Below, piece by piece: positions 6,788 through 15,957 of a DNA stretch of 64,000 nucleotides; position 1 is the first letter of the stretch, and each line of letters opens with the position of its first letter. The translations under genes and the position numbers were made by a program. The notes under the pieces are model-generated. The model saw nothing but the letters and a program-made list of their open reading frames with translations, searched no databases and was not told the DNA's origin. Location: positions 5,662,001-5,726,000 of the forward strand of contig NZ_CP032762.1 in assembly GCF_003641205.1 (NCBI RefSeq). The letters run 5' to 3'. This stretch comes from Rhodococcus sp. P1Y. GTDB taxonomy: Bacteria > Actinomycetota > Actinomycetes > Mycobacteriales > Mycobacteriaceae.

Positions 6788-8960
6788 ATGGGGATGCCGG
6801 GGGGCTTCGAGGATCAGATCCGACGCGATAACGACGCGGTCGCTGCGGAACTTCTCGCTGGGCTCACCGATGATCGCCGGACCGAAAACAAAGCTGCCGC
6901 CGCATTGGTTATGCACCTGTTCGAACTCGGCGAATTCCGGTTTGCTGCGGAAGCAGGTATTCACGATCGCGGAGGTGAAGCGGATGTCACTCGTGCCGAT
7001 CGTGCCGTCGAGACGGAAGCTGCTGTTGCGCTCTCACTTTCGCGAACAGTAGTCCGCGACATGATCACCGTTGGCAAGCAGTTGCACTGGAGAATGCCCG
7101 GGATTTGCACAGCCTTCTCTGGCGGCGACCTCGACTATCCGCGCGTTCGGACTATCGCGCTTGTGCTGTCGAAAGTCAGCGACGACACCGTGCGCGCCAT
7201 CGAAGCGGACATACTTGCCAGCGCTCTCCGCTACAGCACGAAGGTATTGCGAGACAAAATCTGGGCCCACTGGTTCGATCATGACAAAGACGAGGCCACC
7301 GCAGCCAGAATCGCCGCCGAGTCAGAGGAGCGTTGCGCCGAGCTCAAAGCGAGCAACGATGGAATGGCCTCATTGTTCGCAAAAATGACGGCTCTCGAAG
7401 GTGCCGAGTGCGATTCGGTGTTGGAGGAGATCGCCGGAACCGTGTGCTCACGGGACCCTCGTACCAAGAGGCAGTTGCGTGGACATGCCTTGGTCGCGCT
7501 GATCCATCGAGAGGACGCCGTCGCGTGTCTGTGCGGCAAGGAGGACTGCCCGGTGCGTGGCGCAGTAGACCTCACTCCGAAGCGCCGGCCCCACCTCTTG
7601 CAAATACTGATCAGTGCCGAATCGTTGCTCGGGTTGACCAGTGAGCCTGCAACTCTCGGAGATGGAACCGTCCTGGATCCGGAGACCGCCCGATTGATCG
7701 CAGGCGACGCTCGGTGGCAGATCCTGCTTACCGAATTCCTTGACGCCGCGAAAGCGCAGGTCGGCGGGCAGGACGCGAGTCGCCAGCCAGAACCTTCGGC
7801 TGAAACAGCTGCTAGCTGCGATCGCAGCGGTAACGACGAAACCGGTGGCGGTTGCGGTGGTGATTCGGGAACCCCAGGCAACACCGGACCCGAGCCGGGG
7901 CCTTTTGGAGACGACGGGCCACAGCCTCGGCCTCCCGGGGATACGGGTCCGAACTCGGGATCCCCCGGCGGGCCGCGGGCATTCCGGATCATCGCGCGCG
8001 GTCGAACCCGTGCTGCCGCACCGCTTCCTACCCCGGGCGGGCGCCAGAGCACGGATCCGAACGGTGTCTCCCCCTCCGCCGGCGCCACCCCTTCGGCCGG
8101 CGCCTCCCCTCCGCCTCGTCACTGCGAGGTCAGGCCGTGGCGGCAGCATCGCAGGCCGAGAGGTTCAGCTGTCGGCGGCAATTGCGGCTTTCCTGGCCGC
8201 AGCGGCCGAAGATCCGTCGTTGACTCAGGGCATCTACCCCGACGGCCACGGCGGATTCGCCGAACCACCGGCGGGAGCGTTGACGTACAGACCCTCGGCC
8301 GAACTGGTTGCGCTCACCCGTGCGACGCACTGCACCTGCACTTTTCCCAATTGCAGTGTGCCCGCAACGCGGTGCGAGATCGACCACATCGTCCCGTTCG
8401 ACCACGACGATCCTTTGGCCGGCGGATGGACGATCGCGTCGAACTTGCAACCTTTGTGCAATTTTCACCATCAGTCGAAAACCATGAAGCTGTGGGCGGC
8501 TGCGAAATTGGGCGGAGACGGCGTCTTCTGGACGTCGTGTGCCGGCTTGCGCCGAGTCACCCCATCGACCTACGGCACCGTGATGATTGCAGACAGTTTC
8601 GTACACAGCGGAAAGCCCCGACCCAACCCTGGTTCACCCGTGGACCCGGGCTGTGCGTACACCTTCACGGACATGGACGTTGCGACCGACGACTCACCAA
8701 CCGAAGCCGCAGAACCCATCGCCAATGGACCGTCCGACGAACTGTACGAACCAACGTGGTGGGAGACCAACATTGGCGAGCACAGCGAGTGGTACGACCT
8801 GATCAACACCGACCGAGCAGCTTTCGTACCGTCACTCGGCGACATCGCCCGACTGAAGGATCCGCAGGAACGAGAAGATGCAATCTTTCTCCGGGAGCGG
8901 TTTCTCGAGCACCGAGCAGTCGTAACCGCGAGAGAACGCTATCGCCCGCCGCCGTTCTGA
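6788..8960 (+). pseudogene. DUF222 / HNH endonuclease-motif protein, frameshifted
   Basis: The N-terminal DUF222 part (from MGMPGGFEDQIRRDNDAV) runs in one frame to about 8100. The C-terminal HNH part (CTFPNCSVPATRCEIDHIVP ... LQPLCNFHHQS, around 8336-8480) lies in the next frame (+1) and ends at 8960. Together they make the standard architecture of actinobacterial REP13E12-like proteins: DUF222, a Gly/Pro-rich linker, then HNH. The frame change falls in the low-complexity linker at about 8040-8125, which includes a run of five C (tctccccctcc). It may be a real inactivating indel or a sequencing slip in a C-tract. Function in this family is unclear; nuclease activity is predicted from the HNH motif. 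Confidence 0.75.
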
Positions 8961-8977
8961 CTTACGGTCCCGCTGTT

Positions 8978-10207
8978 TCACCGTCCGTTGGTTTCACCGT
9001 CCGTTGGTGTCACCGTGCGCCGGCGTACCTGAACCCAGGCCACCACCGCGCACAGCGCGATTGTCGCAATGCCCGCCACATCGGCGATGACCAGCTCTTC
9101 GTGCGACGGTCCGATCGCGGTCCAGCCGTCGAGATTCCCGTTCGCCGTCCAGCCGACATCGGCTGTGAAGGGCAAGACGAGAAGGAGAGGGGCTAGAAGC
9201 GCAGGCGCAGCAACTGCACCGGTGGTCGGCACGCTGGAGGCGAGCGCGAACGCCGCGACGGCAGGAAACATCAAGGCGGCCAGCGATCCGTCGACAGTTC
9301 CCACTGCAGCCACGCCGGCGAGAAGGCCGATACCGACCACCGGTGCCGGCCACCTCCGACCGACCACTGCGCCGATGACTGCCGTGACCACACCGACAAA
9401 GGTCCACCGTCCGTCGGTGACGAATGTGGGTTGTGCGTCGACGGCAGCCACCGCAAGGGCGGTTACGGCGATCAGGCCTGCAGTCCGAGATCCCCGCGAC
9501 AACCACAGGGAGCCCAGGAGAACGGCCACCGTCACGACCGCCCAAGCGACGGAGGCCGGCCACACTGATCCCGGATCGGACTCGCCGGAGGCTGCACGTA
9601 TGTACAGCCAGTAGACCGCCAGAGCTCCAACGGGCAGACCGAGCCCGAACGTGAGGTCTCTGCGATCGAGGACGTCCGCTCGTATGTCCGAGAAGAACAG
9701 GAAGAGCGTCAGGCATCCCGTACCGGCCAGCAACAGCCAACCGGTCGTAGATCCGAGATCGTCGCCTACTGCCGAGTAATCGGCGTACCGCCGAGGAATC
9801 GTGCTGACCATGTCGATCGACCCGAGCAGGACACCGACTGCGAGCGCACTCTGCAACCACGCGAGTGGCCCTGTGCGGCACAGAACAAGGAGCCCGCCGA
9901 GAACCAGCCCGGCTCCCAGTCCGTTGAAGTACAGACCGAGGATCGCGGGGGCGAGCATCGGAATCGAGATCAGTAGAACCCCGATTACCACCAAGCCGAC
10001 AGCAAGTCCTGCGCGAGCAACGAAACAGGCCGTAAGAACGGCAACGACCCCTGCCAAAGCAACGGCAGTGACGTCGCTGAACAGCAGTGAGTCGAGACGA
10101 TCGCCGCCCGCGACGTAAGCGAAGTTTCCGGATCTCGGTTCGAACAGAGTCAGCCCAACAAGAACGCCACCGATGGGCACAGCCAAGTGACCGAACCTGA
10201 AATTCAT
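8978..10207 (-). CDS. Multi-pass membrane protein of unknown function
   Basis: About 409 aa from MNFRFGHLAVPIGG, with roughly twelve hydrophobic segments separated by short loops and a short charged C-terminal tail. No catalytic or transport motif is recognised. The open frame extends upstream to 10417, but that part would overlap the divergent whiB gene; ATGs at 10264/10267 are alternatives. It is divergent from the WhiB gene and tail-to-tail with the frameshifted DUF222/HNH gene. The direct repeat TTTCACCGTCCGTTGG occurs at its 3' end. Confidence 0.7.
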   Translation of the reverse strand: MNFRFGHLAVPIGGVLVGLTLFEPRSGNFAYVAGGDRLDSLLFSDVTAVALAGVVAVLTACFVARAGLAVGLVVIGVLLISIPMLAPAILGLYFNGLGAGLVLGGLLVLCRTGPLAWLQSALAVGVLLGSIDMVSTIPRRYADYSAVGDDLGSTTGWLLLAGTGCLTLFLFFSDIRADVLDRRDLTFGLGLPVGALAVYWLYIRAASGESDPGSVWPASVAWAVVTVAVLLGSLWLSRGSRTAGLIAVTALAVAAVDAQPTFVTDGRWTFVGVVTAVIGAVVGRRWPAPVVGIGLLAGVAAVGTVDGSLAALMFPAVAAFALASSVPTTGAVAAPALLAPLLLVLPFTADVGWTANGNLDGWTAIGPSHEELVIADVAGIATIALCAVVAWVQVRRRTVTPTDGETNGR

Positions 10208-10273
10208 CTCATCATTAGACGCTCGATGATTCGAAACCTTCTCAGCGGTCTGTTGGACCGTCATCATCGACTC

Positions 10274-10540
10274 ATGGCACCATCGACAGAAGCGTGGCAG
10301 TGGCAGCTCGACGCGGTATGCCGAGGCAAGAGCTCCGACGTGTTCTTCTCTCCGTCGGGCGAAGGCAGGACCGCGCGACGTCAGCGCGAAGACGAAGCAA
10401 AGGTTCTGTGCGAACAATGCCCCGTCATCTCGCAGTGCCGACAGTTTGCGCTCGCGACGAACGAACCGTTCGGAGTGTGGGGCGGCATGACCGCGCGCGA
10501 GCGCTCGCTACGTCGGACTGCGCTGAAGAGAGCAAGTTAG
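10274..10540 (+). CDS. WhiB-family iron-sulfur transcriptional regulator (WhiB3-like)
   Basis: An 88-aa protein from MAPSTEAWQWQLDAVCRG. The four cluster-binding Cys are present: one in AVCRG, then CEQCPVISQC giving C-x2-C-x5-C. The WhiB turn GVWGG follows and the C-terminus is basic (RERSLRRTALKR). The WQWQLDAVCRGKSSDVFF start and the FF-x-P-x-GE segment resemble WhiB3 more than WhiB1, 2, 4 or 7. WhiB proteins bind a 4Fe-4S cluster and usually act through the primary sigma factor in redox and lipid regulation. The frame is open upstream, but the ATG at 10274 gives the family's normal start. Confidence 0.85.
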   Translation: MAPSTEAWQWQLDAVCRGKSSDVFFSPSGEGRTARRQREDEAKVLCEQCPVISQCRQFALATNEPFGVWGGMTARERSLRRTALKRAS

Positions 10541-10586
10541 CGGCACTACGACCGAAAAAGCGCACGACTGAGGGCACAATGGTGAC

Positions 10587-11384
10587 GTGAGCTCACTCGA
10601 CGAACCGCAGCAATGGACCTACCTCATGGATATGGACGGGGTACTCGTCCACGAGGACCACCTCATTCCCGGGGCCGACGCGTTCGTCGCCGAGCTGCAG
10701 TCGAACGAAATTCCTTTCATCGTGCTGACGAACAACTCGATCCGTACGCCGCGCGACCTCCGAGCGAGGCTCGAACGCACCGGGCTCAATATCCCGGAGA
10801 AGTCCATCTGGACATCGGCACTGGCCACAGCAAACTTTCTGGGCAATCAGCGCCCGGGCGGCAGCGCGTACGTGGTCGGCGAATCCGGCCTCACGACGGC
10901 ACTGCACGACATCGGCTACGTCCTCACCGACTCCAGTCCCGACTACGTCGTGCTCGGCGAGACCCGCACCTACTCGTTCGAGGCGATCACCACCGCGATC
11001 CGCCTCGTCGAAAAGGGCGCACGGTTCATCGCAACCAACCCCGACGCCACCGGCCCGTCGAGGGAAGGCTCACTACCTGCCACCGGATCCGTCGCAGCGC
11101 TGATCACCAAGGCGACGGGGAAGGAGCCGTACTACGTCGGAAAGCCGAACGCTCTGATGATGCGCTCCGCGCTACGCGCCATCGGTGGGCATTCCGAGAG
11201 CACGCTGATGATCGGTGACCGGATGGACACCGATGTGTTGTCCGGACTGGAAGCCGGCCTGCAAACCATCCTGGTCCTGACCGGCATCTCGACCACTGCG
11301 TCGGTGGAGAACTATCCGTACCGACCGACGAAGGTGATCAACTCCGTCGCCGACCTCGTCGGTCGCACCCAGTCGCCTTTCTGA
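10587..11384 (+). CDS. HAD-IIA (NagD-like) hydrolase
   Basis: A 265-aa phosphatase-like protein with HAD motif I YLMDMDGVLVHED (nucleophile Asp near residue 14), motif II IVLTNNS, the C2-type cap, and motif III/IV MIGDRMDTDVLSGLEAGL. This is the NagD/pNPPase subfamily, which dephosphorylates small sugar phosphates or nucleotides in the cytosol. It starts with GTG at 10587. The stop overlaps the ATG of the isochorismate synthase gene by one base (TGATG), so they form an operon. The substrate is not determinable. Confidence 0.88.
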   Translation: MSSLDEPQQWTYLMDMDGVLVHEDHLIPGADAFVAELQSNEIPFIVLTNNSIRTPRDLRARLERTGLNIPEKSIWTSALATANFLGNQRPGGSAYVVGESGLTTALHDIGYVLTDSSPDYVVLGETRTYSFEAITTAIRLVEKGARFIATNPDATGPSREGSLPATGSVAALITKATGKEPYYVGKPNALMMRSALRAIGGHSESTLMIGDRMDTDVLSGLEAGLQTILVLTGISTTASVENYPYRPTKVINSVADLVGRTQSPF

Positions 11385-12466
11385 TGGTGGGAGCAGGCTT
11401 CGTACTTTCGCGCGAGGGCTACAACGTCGAAGCAACAGGCGTCGAGCGCGTGTTCTCCACAATCCGAGAGGCCACCGACGCTGCCAGGGACGGGACTCCC
11501 ATCGTCGGTGCGCTGCCGTTCGACGTCGCCGACCCGATCGCGCTCGTCCACCCTCGAACCTTCACCACATCGACTGGTCCGTGGCGGCCCGACGGGCTAG
11601 AGCAGCTTCCCCAGGTTCGTATCGGCGAGCACGTTCCCTCGTCCGACGTGCATGTCGACCGAGTGCGGGCACTCGTCGATTCTCTCCGTCACGGCTCAGC
11701 GCAGAAGGTGGTGCTTGCTCGATCCCTCCGCCTTCATGCCGACGCCCCGATCGATCCGTTCGCAGTTCTGGGTGCACTCGTGCGCCGAGATCCGCTCGGC
11801 TACGGGTATGCCGTCGACCTGTCTGCCGCGGGCGGCGACTTTGCCGGCAAGTTCCTCGTCGGTTCGAGTCCGGAGTTGCTCGTCAGGCGGAAGGGAAGGA
11901 CGGTCTCGTGCCATCCGTTCGCTGGCACTGCCGCCCGAAGCGAAGACCCGGCGACGGACCGTGACATCTCCGAACGCCTCGCCGCGAGCGCCAAGGAGCA
12001 AGCCGAACACCGATTCGTCGTCGACGAAATTCGAACTGCCCTCGAGCCGTTGTGCAGCGACGTGCAGATACCGGACGAACCTCAGCTCAGCAGCACCCCA
12101 CAGCTATGGCACCTGAGCACGCCGATCACCGGGATTCTGCGCGATACCTCCACCACGGCACTGGATCTGGCGGTCGCTCTGCACCCGACACCCGCGGTTG
12201 CAGGTGTGCCACGCAGGGCTGCAATGGACGCGATCGCACGCATCGAAGGGCCCCGCGGCTTCTATGCGGGTGCGGTCGGCTGGTCCGACGACACCGGCGA
12301 CGGCGAATGGATGGTCGCCATCCGCGGCCTCGAACTTGCAGCCGACGGTTTGTCTGCGCTTGCCACGGCCGGTGGCGGCATCGTCGAGGCGTCCAACCCC
12401 GAGGACGAGCTGGCCGAGACCACCGCCAAGTTTCGCACGGTGCTCTCGGCCTTCGATCTGGGTTAG
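11384..12466 (+). CDS. Isochorismate synthase
   Basis: A 360-aa chorismate-binding enzyme of the EntC/DhbC/MenF class. Visible signatures are the QKVVLARSL strand with the catalytic Lys, SPELLVRRKGRTVSCHPFAGTAAR near residue 165-185, KEQAEHRFVVDEIR, and the C-terminal GFYAGAVGW and ATAGGGIVEASNPEDEL segments. It converts chorismate to isochorismate, feeding siderophore (catecholate/salicylate) or menaquinone synthesis. No other siderophore or men genes are in the window, so the pathway is open. It is translationally coupled to the HAD hydrolase and convergent with metZ, overlapping its 3' end by 4 nt. Confidence 0.88.
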   Translation: MVGAGFVLSREGYNVEATGVERVFSTIREATDAARDGTPIVGALPFDVADPIALVHPRTFTTSTGPWRPDGLEQLPQVRIGEHVPSSDVHVDRVRALVDSLRHGSAQKVVLARSLRLHADAPIDPFAVLGALVRRDPLGYGYAVDLSAAGGDFAGKFLVGSSPELLVRRKGRTVSCHPFAGTAARSEDPATDRDISERLAASAKEQAEHRFVVDEIRTALEPLCSDVQIPDEPQLSSTPQLWHLSTPITGILRDTSTTALDLAVALHPTPAVAGVPRRAAMDAIARIEGPRGFYAGAVGWSDDTGDGEWMVAIRGLELAADGLSALATAGGGIVEASNPEDELAETTAKFRTVLSAFDLG

Positions 12467-13704
12467 ACGCCTCCCAGCGCCTGCTTCAGATCGGCAATGA
12501 GATCCTCGGTGTCCTCCAGTCCGACGGAGATGCGCACGACACCGTCGGAAAGGCCTACTGACGCACGGCCTTCCGGGCCCATGGCTCGGTGCGTCGTGGT
12601 GGCAGGATGGGTGATGAGCGACTTGGCGTCACCGAGATTGTTGGAAATGTCGACGATACGTAGAGCGTCGAGAACCTCGAAGGCGCGCTTCTTACCTTCG
12701 CCCTCGGGTGCGTCCAATTCGAAGGTGACGACGGTGCCGCCGCCCTTCATCTGCTTCTGTGCGAGCTCGTACTGAGGGTGCGACTCGAGGTAGGGGTACT
12801 TCACCCACGACACCGCCTGATGCCCTTCGAGGAATCGCGCGATCTCCAATGCCGACTGCGTCGAATGTCGCACGCGCACCGGCATCGTCTCGAGGCCCTT
12901 GAGCAGGGTCCACGCGTTGAACGGGCTCAGCGCGGGTCCGGTGTGACGCATCAGAGTCTGAACCGGTCCGTCGATGTACTCGCGCGAGCCGAGGATCGCG
13001 CCACCGAGCACTCGCCCCTGACCGTCGATGTGCTTGGTACCGGAGTAGACCACCACGTCTGCGCCGAGCTCAAGGCTGTTCTGTAGCAGCGGCGTCGCAA
13101 ACACGTTGTCCAACACCACCGTTGCGCCCGCAGCGTGCGCCAGTTCCGACACTCGCTCGACGTCGACGAGCGACTGCATGGGATTCGACGGCGTCTCGAA
13201 GAACACCGCGGTCGTCGGAACCGACAAGGCCTCTTCCCACTGGGCGTTGTCTTCACCGTCGACGAACACGGTCTCGACACCCCAGCGGGGCAGAATCTCG
13301 TTGCAGACGACGAAGCAGGATCCGAAAAGGCTACGCGCGGCGACCAATCGGTCACCGGCCTTCAACAATGCACCCAGCGCGGTGAACACGGCCGACATGC
13401 CGCTCGACGTACCGAAACACGCCTCGGCACCTTCGATCAGCCGCAAACGCTCCTCGAACATCTTGACCGTCGGGTTGCCGTAACGCGAGTAGACGAAGTG
13501 GTCGATCTCGCCGGTGAACGCCTGCTCGGCCGCACCAGCGCTCTCGTAGACGAACCCGGACGACAGGTAGAGCGCCTCGGCGTTCTCGTCGAACCCCGAT
13601 CGCATCAGCCCGCCTCGCACTCCGAGAGTGCCCTGGCCTACGCCATCTGGGAGCGGTTTGTCGAAGCCTCCGCCTCTCGGCAGCCCTGGAACTCTCTCGC
13701 TCAC
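12463..13704 (-). CDS. metZ: O-succinylhomoserine sulfhydrylase
   Basis: A 413-aa Cys/Met-metabolism PLP enzyme from GTG 13704 (SERVPGLPRGGGFDKPLP), closely resembling mycobacterial MetZ along its length. It has YSRYGNPTVKMFEERL, the PLP-binding TSSGMSAVF, and the Schiff-base Lys in VVYSGTKHIDGQGRVLGG. It makes homocysteine from O-succinylhomoserine and sulfide in the cytosol. The start overlaps the stop of the upstream rhodanese gene as GTGA. The open frame extends further upstream, but that part is the rhodanese gene in another frame. No SAM riboswitch is visible directly upstream of this pair. Confidence 0.93.
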   Translation of the reverse strand: MSERVPGLPRGGGFDKPLPDGVGQGTLGVRGGLMRSGFDENAEALYLSSGFVYESAGAAEQAFTGEIDHFVYSRYGNPTVKMFEERLRLIEGAEACFGTSSGMSAVFTALGALLKAGDRLVAARSLFGSCFVVCNEILPRWGVETVFVDGEDNAQWEEALSVPTTAVFFETPSNPMQSLVDVERVSELAHAAGATVVLDNVFATPLLQNSLELGADVVVYSGTKHIDGQGRVLGGAILGSREYIDGPVQTLMRHTGPALSPFNAWTLLKGLETMPVRVRHSTQSALEIARFLEGHQAVSWVKYPYLESHPQYELAQKQMKGGGTVVTFELDAPEGEGKKRAFEVLDALRIVDISNNLGDAKSLITHPATTTHRAMGPEGRASVGLSDGVVRISVGLEDTEDLIADLKQALGGV

Positions 13705-14114
13705 TGCTGCCTCCACGGCAATCCGACCGCACGCCAACCGACAGTGCCGCGGTGGCCGTCGGCGTCGGTGGCGCCTTCGAAACCGTCGAGCACGTTGTAC
13801 GACGGTCCGATCCCTGCCGCGGTGGCCGCCTCGGCTGCCCCGATGGACCGCTGGCCGGATCGGCAGAGGAAGACCACGGGCCGCTCTCCGTCGACGCCTG
13901 CTTCCTTGAGCTGATCGACGAAGTTCGTGTTGCGCGCGCCGTTCGGGTAGCTGACCCACTCGATGAGGTGCGTCGGGCGGTCGATCGAGGACGTGTCCGG
14001 CACGCCGACGTACTGCCACTCTGCATGTGTGCGAACGTCGACCAGGACGGCCTGCGGATCGTTTTGAAGCAGCTCCCAGGCCGCTTCCGGGGTTATGTCA
14101 CCTGCGTAAGTCAC
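13701..14114 (-). CDS. Rhodanese-like sulfurtransferase
   Basis: A 137-aa single rhodanese domain with LVDVRTHAEWQYVGVPD near residue 24 and the active-site loop FLCRSGQRSIGAA (Cys about residue 83). The family moves sulfane sulfur, typically from thiosulfate or a persulfide carrier. It is immediately upstream of metZ with a 4-nt overlap, an arrangement also seen in mycobacteria, so it may supply or handle sulfide for homocysteine synthesis. That link is inferred from the operon. Confidence 0.9.
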   Translation of the reverse strand: MTYAGDITPEAAWELLQNDPQAVLVDVRTHAEWQYVGVPDTSSIDRPTHLIEWVSYPNGARNTNFVDQLKEAGVDGERPVVFLCRSGQRSIGAAEAATAAGIGPSYNVLDGFEGATDADGHRGTVGWRAVGLPWRQQ

Positions 14115-14127
14115 GTCGATCAGCCTT

Positions 14128-14673
14128 TCACACGTTGCAGACGAGCCACTCGTCGTCGACTCGGACGAACTTCCACTGATCGATCGATGTCGTACCGATC
14201 TTCTCGAGCTTTGTCGGAACTGTCACTATCCCGCGGTCGCCGTTGATCTCGTAGTCGGTCGGGGCACCGTCGACAACCAACTTGCCGTTCTCGGCGACGT
14301 CGGCGGCGCGGGCCTGCTCGTAGGCTTCGTCGGTGCCGGTGATCAACTGACCTACTTGTTGGTCGCACGTCGTCGAACGCAGTTGTTCGGCGTCGCCGTT
14401 GTTCTGGGCTTCGACGAACTCGGTGATGCTGTCGGTGAGCAACTGTGCTTGCGTCACATTGTCCTCGGCGGGGGCAAATCTCGCAGCGAGAAAGATCCCT
14501 GCAAGCAACACGACGACTATCCCGGCGGCGAGAATGAACGGCCACGCGTTCGGTGGTCGGCGCTCACCCGCAGTTGCATCGGAACGGCCGGCGGCAGCCG
14601 CTGCGGACGCGTTGTTCTGCGCTTCCTCACGGCTGTCGACCCATTTTTGCCTACGTTCACTCCACGACGCCAT
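14128..14673 (-). CDS. Single-pass membrane protein with extracytoplasmic DUF4878-like domain
   Basis: A 181-aa protein with a charged cytosolic N-terminus (MASWSERRQKWVDSREEAQ), one transmembrane helix (PFILAAGIVVVLLAGIFLAA, about 45-64) and an external domain of about 115 residues. The external part has the pattern FVEAQNNGDAEQLRSTTC ... VVDGAP ... DEWLVC, which matches the C-terminal domain of the Rv0361-like gene at 36.4-37.6 kb; the two Cys are conserved. Function is unknown. It is 13 nt upstream of the rhodanese gene and may be in the same transcript. Confidence 0.8.
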   Translation of the reverse strand: MASWSERRQKWVDSREEAQNNASAAAAAGRSDATAGERRPPNAWPFILAAGIVVVLLAGIFLAARFAPAEDNVTQAQLLTDSITEFVEAQNNGDAEQLRSTTCDQQVGQLITGTDEAYEQARAADVAENGKLVVDGAPTDYEINGDRGIVTVPTKLEKIGTTSIDQWKFVRVDDEWLVCNV

Positions 14674-14702
14674 GCCTGGAATCTTCCCTGCAGGACATTC
14701 AC

Positions 14703-15569
14703 TTACTTCTGCTGGGGTCCCACCGGGATGTCACCGCGCAGCGTGATGCGGTGCATGACGCGATGCTCGGTGCCGTAGTCGCGGTTGGCGTAGTGCGAGG
14801 TGCTGCGGTTGTCCCACAGCACGAGATCCCCCAGACGCCAGCGATGCCGAACCACATGCTCAGGCTTGGTGAGGTGCGCATACAGGAAATCGAGTATCCC
14901 GCGGCTCTCCGCTTCGGATACGCCGGCGATGTGCGAGGTGAATCCGGGGTTGACGAAGATGCCCTTGCGTCCCGTTTCGGGATGTACCCGAACCACTGGA
15001 TGTTCGACGGGTACCAGCGCGGTCACCTCTTTGCCGTCCCAGACATTGCCCTTGCCCCCGCGCTTTTGCGAGAGGTAGTAGCCGAACTCGCGGTTGCCGT
15101 CGTGCACGGCGGTGAGCTGGTCGATCATCTGACGCACAGGGGCTGCGAGTGATTCGTAGGCCAGCTGACTGTCGGCCCAGTTGGTGTCACCCCCGTGCGG
15201 CGGAAGAACAACAGGGCGCAGAATCGACCCCATCGGCGGACGCTGCATGAACGTGACGTCGGTGTGCCAGACGTCCGCGAACCCGTTGTCCTGACTGTCG
15301 AGGGCATAGACCTCGGCAGCAACATGACCGCTGTCGTGGACGGGATGGCCCGCCGTGAGTTCGCCGAGCCGCCGGCCGAAGTCGATCTGGCCTTCGTCGT
15401 CGAGCGATTGCCCACGCAGCACCAGAACTTTGTGTTCGACGAGAGCGTCTCGGATGGCACGCACCTCGGCATCCGACGCCGATGCGACGTCGAGGCCGAT
15501 GACCTCGGCACCGAACCGCGGGCCGAACTTGTCGAGCGTGAGTGAGACCCTGGTTTCAACGGTAGTCAT
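14703..15569 (-). CDS. TauD/TfdA-family alpha-ketoglutarate-dependent dioxygenase
   Basis: A 288-aa enzyme from ATG 15569, which follows a GAAGGAG ribosome binding site. The iron facial triad is visible as H-x-D in DVWHTDVTFMQRPP (about residue 107) and a distal His in WDNRSTSHYANRDYG, with the downstream Arg for 2-oxoglutarate in HRVMHRITLRGD. TauD-type enzymes oxidise sulfonates or alkyl sulfates to release sulfite or sulfate; some members act on other substrates. The Cys-rich leader ORF just upstream supports a role in sulfur scavenging under cysteine limitation. Confidence 0.88.
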   Translation of the reverse strand: MTTVETRVSLTLDKFGPRFGAEVIGLDVASASDAEVRAIRDALVEHKVLVLRGQSLDDEGQIDFGRRLGELTAGHPVHDSGHVAAEVYALDSQDNGFADVWHTDVTFMQRPPMGSILRPVVLPPHGGDTNWADSQLAYESLAAPVRQMIDQLTAVHDGNREFGYYLSQKRGGKGNVWDGKEVTALVPVEHPVVRVHPETGRKGIFVNPGFTSHIAGVSEAESRGILDFLYAHLTKPEHVVRHRWRLGDLVLWDNRSTSHYANRDYGTEHRVMHRITLRGDIPVGPQQK

Positions 15570-15717
15570 GATTGCTCCTTCGGTGCACTTCACAGACGAC
15601 GCCGATCGCGGATTCAGCGGAGAGGGCGACGCTTGTGCGCACGCGAGAAATGAAGTGGGGAAATGGCCGACAGAATGAGGCGTGAAGAGAGAACTCTTGC
15701 CCTGAGATCGGGAACGG

Positions 15718-15792
15718 TCACCGACAACATGCGTTGGTGCACGTACGACAGAAGTCCAGGGCGATACGCCGGACCAGGAATGTCGTGTGCAT
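15718..15792 (-). CDS. Cys-rich leader peptide (24 aa) upstream of tauD-like gene
   Basis: An ORF of 24 codons with a GGTAGGAA ribosome binding site. The peptide includes RRIALDFCRTCTNACCR and ends right after Cys-Cys-Arg. Four of its last ten residues are Cys, and the hydrophobic-Asp-x-Cys-Arg core matches the actinobacterial sulfur leader-peptide pattern. Cysteine-starved ribosomes would stall on the Cys codons and change the fold of the ~150-nt leader before the dioxygenase gene. An AAGAG/CTCTT inverted repeat lies at about 15685-15698. Regulation is inferred. Confidence 0.75.
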   Translation of the reverse strand: MHTTFLVRRIALDFCRTCTNACCR

Positions 15793-15957
15793 GATGCAAT
15801 TCCTACCTGAAACAGGGAATTAGCTCAAGTCGACACCGTCTGGAGTGTGAGAACGGTGCGAAGTAGCCTGTAAGCACGACCACCAGCCCAGATCAGGTAA
15901 CACTTAATTTATGCTGGGGTGTCCGCTCATGCCCTCGACGAAGGTAGTTCGCTGCAC

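Noticed and set aside
6788..8960. HNH protein as a homing endonuclease or mobile intron
   Set aside because: DUF222-HNH proteins are common chromosomal genes in actinobacteria; no flanking repeats or intron structure is seen.
12463..14019. 518-codon open frame for MetZ
   Set aside because: The first 105 codons are the rhodanese gene in another frame. The family start is GTG 13704, which overlaps the rhodanese stop.
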